64,000 nt of DNA, taken from positions 11,596,222 through 11,660,221 of the forward strand of contig NC_084818.1 of the NCBI RefSeq assembly GCF_963583255.1, in the 5' to 3' direction. A program made the position numbers and the translations under genes. This document shows, one piece after another, positions 34,063 to 42,852 of the stretch. The stretch is from Pyrus communis (lineage: Eukaryota > Streptophyta > Magnoliopsida > Rosales > Rosaceae). Every line of letters starts with the position of its first letter. The first letter of the stretch is position 1. The notes below the pieces were generated by a model. The model ran no database searches, was not told the origin of the DNA, and saw nothing but the letters and a program-made list of their open reading frames with translations.

Positions 34063-34571
34063 TGTTGGGGTTTAAAAATGCTTCACTACTTGGAGAGGTT
34101 TATCTTACAAAGAAAAATGTAACACAGCGGAATTGATAGGCAAGAGAAAGAAAGAATTCTCAAAGTATTACACAAGGTTTTTATTCACTCACAAACTTAG
34201 AACAAAAGGAAACACTCAAACACTCTTAGAAGCTTTGTTGCTTCTTCTTACTTCTTACTTGACACTCTCACTTCTTGCTACTTGCTCTCTTGGTTGTTCC
34301 AAATGGTGTGGATGCCTTCTCCTTTTATAGGCATGGATGGAACCTTGGAGAAGCATGAAAACATCATGCTAGAGATATCTAGATAATTCCACTACCTTCC
34401 TAAGCTAGAATTATCTACACTAATCTTGTATGTTGGTGGAATCCTCACCATTCTTCTAGACTCTTCCACCAACTTGAACTTTGCTAGAATTCTCTAGCAT
34501 GTGCATGGATCTTTCTTTGTGTATGGGCCGGATCAATTATCTTTGGGCCAAGACAAGATTACAATTCAACA
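34063..34571 (-). repeat. Copia 3' LTR
   Basis: 509-bp direct repeat partner of 38675-39183. Bounded on the inner side by the purine tract AAGGGGGGA on the minus strand (about 34572-34580), the second-strand primer. Confidence 0.95.
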
Positions 34572-34578
34572 TCCCCCC

Positions 34579-37500
34579 TTAATCTTGTCTTGTGACGCCA
34601 ATTGAGTTTCTTAGTCTGACAAAGTCTTCTTGTTTGAGTGGCTTGGTGAATATGTCGGCAACTTGGTCTTGAGACTTCACGTATTCCACTTGCACATCCT
34701 TTCTTGCAATGCACTCTCTTAAGAAATGATAACGGGTATCTATGTGTTTGCTCCTGTCATGGAATACTGGATTCTTTGCTAGAGCTATTGCAGACTTGTT
34801 GTCGACATAGATCTTTGTTGGCTCTTCTCGTCGCATTCTTAATTCTTTCAGCAAGTTTCTCAGCCAGATTGCATGGCAGACACATGAAGTAGCAGCTACA
34901 TATTCAGCTTCACAGGTAGAGAGAGTGACAATCGGTTGCTTCTTCGACATCCATGTGAATGCAGTGTCTCCCATGAAGAACACAAATCCAGTAGTGCTTT
35001 TTCTATCGTCGGAATCTCCTGCCCAATCACTGTCGCTATATCCAACAAGTTTGTAGTTATCAGAACTTGAATAAAACAAGCCAAAGTTAACAGTACCTTT
35101 GAGGTATCGAAGAATTCTTTTGGCCGTTTTCAAATGTGTAGTTGTGGGATTCTCCATGTGGCGACTGATTAATCCGACAGCATAGAGAATATCTGGTCTT
35201 GTGCAAGTCAAGTAGCGCAAGCTTCCAACTAGACTTTTGAAAAATGTTGGATCTATGCTTTCTCCTTTGTCATACTTGGTTAGTTTGACTCCGCACTCCA
35301 TTGGCGTGCTCACGGGCTTGCAGTCGTCCATTTTGAACTTTTTCAGTATCTCCTTTGTGTAGCTTTCTTGGGAGATGAAAATTCCTTCTTCGTTCTGCTT
35401 GACTTCAATGCCTAAGTAATATGCCATCAACCCGATGTCGGTCATCTCAAATTCTTTGGTCATCACTCTCTTGAACTCTTCAAACATGCTTGGATTATTC
35501 CCGGTGAAGATTAAATCATCCACATATAAGCACACAATCAAAATATCTCCATCTTTGACTTTGACGTAGAGAGCATGTTCATGAGGGCACTTGATGAAGT
35601 TGTTTTCTTGAAAGTACTTGTCGATGCGACTATTCCATGCTCGTGGCGCTTGTTTTAACCCATAGAGGGCTTTCTTCAGCTTCAGAACTTTGTCTTCATG
35701 CCCTTTGATCTCATAGCCTGACGGTTGCTGAATGTAGACTTCTTCTTCAAGGACTCCATTTAGGAAGGCGGACTTCACATCCATTTGTTGAATCTTCCAA
35801 CTGTTTTGAGCTGCCAAAGAAATTAGTAATCGTATAGTTTCCAACCGAGCAACGGGTGCGAATACCTCATCATAGTCGATTCCGGCTCTTTGACTATAGC
35901 CTTTCGCCACTAGTCTTGCCTTGTATCTTTCGACCTCTCCATTGGCATTTTTCTTTGTCTTGTACACCCACTTGACTCCGATGGCTTTGTGTCCTTTCGG
36001 AAGAACAGTGAGTTCCCATGTATCATTCTTCTGGATTGCTTCAATTTCTTCATCCATTGCTTTCCTCCACTTAGTATCTTGCATTGCTTCTTGGAAGTCG
36101 ACTGGTTCACAATCAGCAAAGAGACAGAAAAGTGTAGGATTATCAAGTCTTTCAGCTACCTCATAAAGATCTCGTATACTTCTTGTGCGTGGTACTTCTC
36201 TTTCATTTAGACTCCCACTTGACAATGCTGATGCTAATGAATTACCATGATTGGTTGATGTTGGTGAAGCAGGTGGAGTAGTGGATTCTTGTTGAACCTC
36301 TTTTGCTTGCTCCATCATCCCTTGTTCATTCTCTTCTTCAAATTGAGGAAAGAAGTGAAGATCACCTGCATGCGGGCCAAAATCCCATTCTCCTTCTTCA
36401 TCGAACATCACATCTCGACTGATCACCGTCTTCCCATTGTTTGGATTATACAGCTTATAGCCTTTTGAATTGGTGTCATAGCCGATGAAGATGAACTTCT
36501 CACTTTTGTCGTCGAGTTTGGTTCTCCTCTCGTCTGGTACGTGTACATGGGCTATGCTTCCAAAAACTCTTAGATGAGAAATACCTGGTTTTCTTCCACT
36601 CCATGCTTCTTGTGGGGTTTTTCCCCACACACTCCTTGTTGGAGACCGATTGGATAGGTAGACAGCACATGCTACAGCTTCTGCCCACAATTCCTTAGGC
36701 AATTTCTTACTTTTGAGCATGCTTCGAGCCATGTCGAGGATGGTTCGATTTTTTCTTTCCGCCACTCCATTTTGTTGAGGGGATCTTGGAACTGTCAAAG
36801 GTCGACGAATTCCATTTGCTTCACAAAACTCTTGAAATTCCTTCGAAGTGAATTCTCCTCCTCGATCAGATCTCATGGCTTTGATCTTGCAACCACTCTC
36901 CTTTTCTACAGCGGCTTTGAACTTCTTGAATGCTCCAAAGACTTCTGATTTCTGCTTCAAGAAATACACCCAGGTTTTTCTTGAAAAATCATCAATGAAG
37001 AGAAGGAAATAATTATTTTTACCCAAAGAGCTTGGTTTTATTGGACCGCACACATCGGTGTGAATGAGCTCGAGTGGCTTCTGGGCTCTTGTGGTCGACT
37101 CCTTTGGAAAGTTTTTCCTGAACTGTTTCCCAAGTAAACATCCTTCACAAACTTGATCAGGGTGGCTGATGCACGGTAAGCCTCGCACCATCTCCTTCTT
37201 AGATAATAACTCCAATCCCCCAAAGTTAAGATGCCCAAAACGAAGATGCCAAAGCCAAGATATGTCTTTGTAACATATCTTAAGACACTTTGCAACATCG
37301 TTTTGAATGTTCATGGGAAACATTCTATTTTTTGACATTTTCGCCTTGGCAATTAATCTTCCTTTGTCATCTCTAAGAAAAAGGATATAATTTTTCGTAT
37401 GAAAATCATAACCTTTTTCTAAGAGTTGACCCAAACTCAAAATGTTGCTTTTCATATTGGGCACGTAGTAGACATTTGAAATTAATTGGTGACCGCCATT

Positions 37501-37680
37501 TTCCAAGGGAATAAGGATGTTACCTTTTCCTTTTACGGGTATTTTGGATTCATCTCCAAAAGAAACGTTGCCACTCACTGATTCATTGAGCTCTACGAAG
37601 ATGCTTCTTCTTCCGCACATGTGGTTGCTGGCGCCGGTGTCAAGGTACCATGTATAGTCTTGGTCTCCATCATTGTCCTT
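34579..37680 (-). CDS. Copia Pol (protease-integrase-RT-RNase H)
   Basis: Open frame continuing directly after a TGA that ends Gag. The protease motif DTGAS lies before the first Met (37633-37650). Numbering from that Met (MCGRRS, 37620; 1013 aa): GAG-pre-integrase zinc finger around HLRFGH and CEGC (about 125-160); integrase D189, D252, E288 (DD35E: IHTDVCGP, RSDRGGEF, NGVAERKN); RT about 530-770 with YVDD at 699-702; RNase H about 860-1000 (SDSDWAGD, STCEAEYVAATS, VDNKSAIALAKNP). All catalytic motifs are present and there is no internal stop. Normally Copia elements make one Gag-Pol polyprotein, so the TGA is unusual. Confidence 0.95.
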   Translation of the reverse strand, partial: KDNDGDQDYTWYLDTGASNHMCGRRSIFVELNESVSGNVSFGDESKIPVKGKGNILIPLENGGHQLISNVYYVPNMKSNILSLGQLLEKGYDFHTKNYILFLRDDKGRLIAKAKMSKNRMFPMNIQNDVAKCLKICYKDISWLWHLRFGHLNFGGLELLSKKEMVRGLPCISHPDQVCEGCLLGKQFRKNFPKESTTRAQKPLELIHTDVCGPIKPSSLGKNNYFLLFIDDFSRKTWVYFLKQKSEVFGAFKKFKAAVEKESGCKIKAMRSDRGGEFTSKEFQEFCEANGIRRPLTVPRSPQQNGVAERKNRTILDMARSMLKSKKLPKELWAEAVACAVYLSNRSPTRSVWGKTPQEAWSGRKPGISHLRVFGSIAHVHVPDERRTKLDDKSEKFIFIGYDTNSKGYKLYNPNNGKTVISRDVMFDEEGEWDFGPHAGDLHFFPQFEEENEQGMMEQAKEVQQESTTPPASPTSTNHGNSLASALSSGSLNEREVPRTRSIRDLYEVAERLDNPTLFCLFADCEPVDFQEAMQDTKWRKAMDEEIEAIQKNDTWELTVLPKGHKAIGVKWVYKTKKNANGEVERYKARLVAKGYSQRAGIDYDEVFAPVARLETIRLLISLAAQNSWKIQQMDVKSAFLNGVLEEEVYIQQPSGYEIKGHEDKVLKLKKALYGLKQAPRAWNSRIDKYFQENNFIKCPHEHALYVKVKDGDILIVCLYVDDLIFTGNNPSMFEEFKRVMTKEFEMTDIGLMAYYLGIEVKQNEEGIFISQESYTKEILKKFKMDDCKPVSTPMECGVKLTKYDKGESIDPTFFKSLVGSLRYLTCTRPDILYAVGLISRHMENPTTTHLKTAKRILRYLKGTVNFGLFYSSSDNYKLVGYSDSDWAGDSDDRKSTTGFVFFMGDTAFTWMSKKQPIVTLSTCEAEYVAATSCVCHAIWLRNLLKELRMRREEPTKIYVDNKSAIALAKNPVFHDRSKHIDTRYHFLRECIARKDVQVEYVKSQDQVADIFTKPLKQEDFVRLRNSIGVTRQD

Positions 37681-38658
37681 TCATGCTAGTAGCACAACAC
37701 CATTCTCTTCTTTCTCTTCTTTCACATAATTGACCTTCTCATCAAGTCTGTTGTTTGGAGCTCTACATTCCCAAGCATAATGCCCAAACTTTTGACAATT
37801 ATAGCATTGAACTTGAGATTTTTCATACCTTGAGTTTGAGCGTCCTCTTCCGCGACCTTTTGTTGAGCTTTCTCCTCTTTCGTAGTTGCTATGGTTGTTT
37901 AAGTTCCAACCACATCCACGCCCATGTCCACGTCCGCGACCTCGACCACGACTTCTTCCGTATCGGCTTCTCTCGTTGTCGAAGCTTTCTTCTTTCTTCT
38001 TTGGCTGAACATGCGTCTTAAGGAGCTGCTCATCATTCCCTTGCCTCTTCTTATGTTTCTCTTCATATGCTTGTAGTGAACCCATTAATTGCTCTATACT
38101 AATTTCTTCCAAGTTTTTAGTTTCTTCAATCGTCACGACAATGTGCTCGAACTTGGGGTCCAACGAGCGTAGTATCTTCTCCATAATTCTAACATCTTCT
38201 AACTTTTCTCCGTTTCTTTTTAATTGATTGGAAACGGCTAAGACTCTTGAGAAATAATCAGAGATTGATTCAGACCCTTTCATTTGTAGAGATTCGAACT
38301 CACCTCTTAATACTTGAAGACGAACCTTTTTCACTTGTTCGGCTCCTTTGTAAGAGGTTTGAAGCTTCTCCCATGCTTGCTTGGCAGAGGTTGCACTCGA
38401 GACCTTCTCAAAGCCATTGTCATCTAATGCTTGGTAGATAAGGTAGAGAGCCTTCTTGTCTCTCTTTCTTGAATCTTTCAAACTCTCCTTCTGGGGTTGA
38501 GACAGAGTAGCTTCATCTTCTGGCTCAGTGTAGCCTTTCTCCACGACTTCCCAGACATCGTGTGCACCCAAAAGGGCCTTCATTTTGATACTCCAATTAT
38601 CGAAGTTGTTGCTGTCGAGCACTGGAACTTGGAAGGCTGCCATAGCATTGCTAGCCAT
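37681..38658 (-). CDS. Copia Gag
   Basis: A 325-residue frame starting only 2 nt after the primer-binding site. It has the N-terminal Copia gag fold of the DUF4219/UBN2 type ([20 protein letters not shown], then LQTSYKG...[13 protein letters not shown]), a basic Arg/Gly-rich stretch ([11 protein letters not shown]), and a CCHC zinc knuckle [14 protein letters not shown] near residues 285-298 that binds the element RNA. It ends LLA-TGA at 37681-37683; the same frame continues into protease. Gag forms virus-like particles in the cytoplasm. Confidence 0.93.
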   Translation of the reverse strand: MASNAMAAFQVPVLDSNNFDNWSIKMKALLGAHDVWEVVEKGYTEPEDEATLSQPQKESLKDSRKRDKKALYLIYQALDDNGFEKVSSATSAKQAWEKLQTSYKGAEQVKKVRLQVLRGEFESLQMKGSESISDYFSRVLAVSNQLKRNGEKLEDVRIMEKILRSLDPKFEHIVVTIEETKNLEEISIEQLMGSLQAYEEKHKKRQGNDEQLLKTHVQPKKKEESFDNERSRYGRSRGRGRGRGHGRGCGWNLNNHSNYERGESSTKGRGRGRSNSRYEKSQVQCYNCQKFGHYAWECRAPNNRLDEKVNYVKEEKEENGVVLLA

Positions 38659-38659
38659 A

Positions 38660-38671
38660 GCTCTGGTACCA
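38660..38671 (-). other. Copia primer-binding site (initiator tRNA-Met)
   Basis: The minus strand reads TGGTACCAGAGC three bases inside the 5' LTR. It matches the usual plant Copia site TGGTATCAGAGC, complementary to the 3' end of initiator tRNA-Met, with one mismatch. The gag ATG follows after two bases, an extremely short leader. Confidence 0.85.
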
Positions 38672-38674
38672 CTT

Positions 38675-39183
38675 TGTTGGGGTTTAAAAATGCTTCACTA
38701 CTTGGAGAGGTTTATCTTACAAAGAAAAATGTAACACAGCGGAATTGATAGGCAAGAGAAAGAAAGAATTCTCAAAGTATTACACAAGGTTTTTATTCAC
38801 TCACAAACTTAGAACAAAAGGAAACACTCAAACACTCTTAGAAGCTTTGTTGCTTCTTCTTACTTCTTACTTGACACTCTCACTTCTTGCTACTTGCTCT
38901 CTTGGTTGTTCCAAATGGTGTGGATGCCTTCTCCTTTTATAGGCATGGATGGAACCTTGGAGAAGCATGAAAACATCATGCTAGAGATATCTAGATAATT
39001 CCACTACCTTCCTAAGCTAGAATTATCTACACTAATCTTGTATGTTGGTGGAATCCTCACCATTCTTCTAGACTCTTCCACCAACTTGAACTTTGCTAGA
39101 ATTCTCTAGCATGTGCATGGATCTTTCTTTGTGTATGGGCCGGATCAATTATCTTTGGGCCAAGACAAGATTACAATTCAACA
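38675..39183 (-). repeat. Copia 5' LTR
   Basis: 509-bp LTR upstream of gag on the minus strand, carrying the element promoter. Its outer end is followed by AAGAA (TSD) and then by a duplicated 67-bp tail (39194-39260). Confidence 0.95.
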
Positions 39184-39260
39184 AAGAAATCATCTTTGTG
39201 TATGGGCCGGATCAATTATCTTTGGGCCAAGACAAGATTACAATTCAACAAAGAAATCAT
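39127..39260. repeat. 67-bp tandem duplication of LTR end plus flank
   Basis: 39127-39193 and 39194-39260 are the same 67 bases: the last 57 bp of the LTR followed by AAGAAATCAT of the host intron. It must have formed after the Copia insertion since it contains both element and target sequence. It does not touch exon 4, which starts at 39265. Confidence 0.9.
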
Positions 39261-42200
39261 CCAGGAAGAGAAGTTGGAGCCTTTGAAAAATTCAACTGAC
39301 GATCCACGCATCCGGCTTTTGAATCGATTATATGCAGAAAGAGGAGGGAGCTTCAGGAAAGAGAGAAATTGAAGGTGATTTTGGTATTTGATGAATCTGA
39401 ATTCAAAATGTATTTACATAATACGTTTTCTGGCTTTTATACTATGCTAAATAATATATCCTTCTTATTGGTAGTCATTATTGAACCTTCCATGCTTTTC
39501 AGAATGCCGAGCTCGAAGAAGAGCAAAACGATGATCGTTCAGTTGATGATCTCTTGTCATTCATTAATGGAGAAATTGGAGGTATACCTGGGTAATTGCT
39601 CTCTTATTCCTTGACTGCATAGTTATTGTTAATTGAGAAATTGGATTTATCATTAAGTAGCTTGTAGTTCCAACGAGCAAACTGCACAACGCACACTTGA
39701 TACTAATTTTTTCAGGATTGCATTAGCCCACATTATACTATACTTGGGAGTACTTAAGATTCCTTTAAATGGGATTTGAAGTGTAGTGTCTTAGTCGTCT
39801 ATTTTTACTTTATTTCCTTTTGAAGGCCTCATTGGAGGTAAGGAAATTATGTTTCACAGATTCTAAAGGGATTAAAACTTCCAAGAACAAAAAGAAGAAT
39901 CGCAGGAGAAAAGATCTGCAGAAAAGCACGTGTCTATATGAGGCCAATGAGATCCATGAGGTTTGAATCACTAATTCGGTCTTGAACTTATAATTTCCGC
40001 TTGAGTTGTTAGGTAGCTAATTTTTCTTCATTTTTCTTTTTGTCCAAATGTTGTAGGTGTCGAGAAATCTTAACTTTGCTTGCCCCAGTGATGAACTCAA
40101 CAAATTTATGGCTAGTTCTAGTTTGACATTAAAGCTACAAGATCTAAAGGATGATAGGGTGGAGGATATGATTGGGTTTGATGATGGTGATATTGATGAT
40201 GAGATTGATCCGGCATTGAAGGAAAAAACTGATAGGTTTGTCTGCAAGTATTTTGGGTCATTACATGATTTGCAATATAATCTTATCTTTTTTAATTTTG
40301 GTGGATGAAAAAATATATATCACGTCGAGCAACATGTGGAAGAAAAAGTACGGAATTGAACTGAGTGGTAATAACTTTGTCGATGATGACTTTAGTATGA
40401 AAAGCTTAAGGAAACAGAATGGTGGATCTCATTATGGTGCAACTTCGTTGCTTTTTTATTTATTTATTTTTATTTTTATTTTTTATGAACGCAGTTCTGA
40501 AATTGAAGATATGCAATTGGAAGATGAAATTTGATACCTGCAAAAGAATTTCAAATTGTGATATGTTTTTCACGTCGAAGAGTTTGCTTATAAACTAAAT
40601 AGCTATTAGTGTAGTGGTATTTCTCCACTTCTTTTTTAAACTGTCCCATGTTCAAATCCACTCCTCACCCAGCTAAGAAGATGACAAAAGTTGTGTAAAA
40701 AGGTTTGTCTGTGATAGAAATGAGTAAACATTGGGGACAATGTTTTGCCTTTGCTAGCTCTTTATGGTGGCTCTGACAGATGTTGGTTTTTGATTTTCTG
40801 TGTGTAATAGTTGTTTGGACATTTTAAATATATATTTGTTTATGTTTATAAAGAAAAAGAGCTCTCATTCTGGTCATCACCATTAAGCATCTGTTGTGAA
40901 ACATGGTTCCACCCTCCCTCTCTTCTGGTTCTGCAAATCTTTTCTCTCTAGTCAGTATTTTTTAGTTTCTGATAAGGATGTAAATCGAAATTTCAAGTTG
41001 CGTCCTCCACCATGGTTCTGCATGTAAATACGCAATTTATAGAGACAAAACTTGTTCTTGCTGCTGTTACATATTTTCTTAAATCGTTGTTCAGGGAGGT
41101 TGAAGATTTTGCTCGGAGGTTAAATTCAGACTGGCCTGAAAGGATGCAAGAGATCCTATCTTTGAGTCAGGAAAGGAGGCCTGTACCATTTTCCATTAAT
41201 GGAAACGGTTCTTTCAGAAGATATACTTGTATGCTCTCTTTCTCCTTACTTTTTTGTTCCCTTCTGAAAGCTTCTACCATTGTTTTTTTTCCTGATATAT
41301 AAAACTCTTGTCACATAAGTAAATCTGTGCTAAGGTATTTTTGTTACTTTCTTTTGGTAAGTAAGGTTACAAATGCTTTACATGTTTCTCCTTTCAAATG
41401 GCTTTTGAACCTAATGACATGCCATGTTCCTTGAGACCAAGGGTGGAGGGCGAGTGCTAATCCCAGTGGGTCTGTGAAACTTACCTATGCAACCCGAAAA
41501 GAAATTGTTTTCACCATTCCTCCTTACTATATGATATCCATAAAGTATGTAGTTGTGGAGTGAAAGCTGGAAAGTATAATCTGCTTCCCTGTCTCCTACA
41601 TGTGGTTTTCCAAAATCTCCTTCTTTTTTATTCCATGGGCTGATGAATATTATTCATTAGATTTTCTTTTCGTATTCCTGGTTATTCATAGTTGGCCGTT
41701 CTGTTTGTCATGTTATAATTTTATCAAGTGAGAGGAATTGATATTGATATCGATATTGCCCCCCTTCCCTGTTCACTTAGTTGGCTGTGCATTAGCTATT
41801 TGACTAGTGATATTCCCTCACTCAGACAAGCTTAATTCCACTAGTATTGTAACAATCCTGAATGTTTGATCAACGTTTGAATACATTGTATAACATCTCT
41901 TTCTTCTGAATCGTATGTTATTCACCGAAGGATCAGAACAAGAGACAAACATTAAACTCAAGAGCACTTATTCAGCATTACATTCCCTGTTACTCATCTT
42001 ACCACTCGTGCATACAGGAGTACATCCAGAGTGGAAACGGCTCGAACAAAACTCTTATCGGCCAAAGGCTGGAACAATTTTGACCAGATGCTAACAGGCT
42101 ACCAAGAGTTCCTATTCTCATTTATTTGGACCCAAACATAATTATTCTTTCCCTTCATAATTTAATCTTCTTCTTTTGTTGGGGTAATTAGCTGGAGTTG

Positions 42201-42852
42201 GATTTTGAGGGCAACAGTTTGTATGTTAGGGCAACAAATATATCAAAAAATAATACTTCTGCCTCTATTTTTATGGGCCAAACTTGTCCGTTTATCACGA
42301 GCTTGTTTGAGGTTACACGAACTGGTCGTCTCACTTATTTTGGCATTTGTTTAACAAGTTTAATATAGTTTTGAAATTTTAATTCATGTCCTTTGTTTAA
42401 TGCCATTCTTTTTAGTCTCTTACACACAACTCTTCGATCCTGGCTTTCAATTTGGAATGCAGTTTATTCATCCATTGATTCATAGCAAATTGAGAAAAAT
42501 TGAAACTAAAACCATAAATACTTGTGTGAAATTACAACTCGACAATGATCCAAATACATCTACCTCTAATGTATTTGGAGAAATTCCAACTTATTGTTAC
42601 AAGTAATAGTAGAGCTCTTCATTCTGTAAAATCTCTTCCCCCATAACTTAAAAGTTATTGCATTCTTCTTCTCCTTCAGGCTCCTCAAACCGAAAGCGGA
42701 AGGGGTTAACATGAAGTACCAAACAAGACGATGAACGAGCTACAAAAATTCAGGTAAACCACAGGCGTTAGCTGTTAGCCGGGAGTTTAAAAGAGAAGAA
42801 GACATGTATGTTAATTGCAATATTATTCATTATGTCACAGAAAACTTACAGT

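Larger units (their letters stand above)
34063..39183 (-). mobile_element. Complete young Ty1/Copia LTR retrotransposon
   Basis: Two 509-bp LTRs (34063-34571 and 38675-39183) that I could not distinguish by eye, each TGTTGG...CAACA. The target duplication AAGAA is at 34058-34062 and 39184-39188, and the empty site in B1, A1 and B2 reads CTAAGAAAT. On the minus strand the order is 5' LTR, primer-binding site, gag, pol with protease, integrase, RT and RNase H (Copia order), polypurine tract, 3' LTR. Absence from A1 and LTR identity show insertion after the segmental duplication. Confidence 0.97.
33809..42714 (+). pseudogene. SKP1-like protein 21 pseudogene, copy A2 (truncated, frameshifted, Copia in intron 3)
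   Basis: Exons: 33809-33985, 39265-39374, 39503-39581, 39860-39960, 40057-40235, 41095-41228 and 42680-42714. Exons 1-2 and the first two codons of exon 3 are missing, replaced by the old Copia fragment exactly as in A1. Exon 4 is 110 nt rather than 111: one A is lost in the TATGCAAGAAAG stretch near 39336, putting a stop at the exon end. This differs from the A1 lesion, so frames were lost separately after duplication. A complete Copia element occupies intron 3. Converges on RLP A2, 138 bp away. Confidence 0.85.

Noticed and set aside
34133..34330. 65-aa ORF repeated exactly at 38745-38942
   Set aside because: It lies within the two Copia LTRs and is identical because the LTRs are; no domain.
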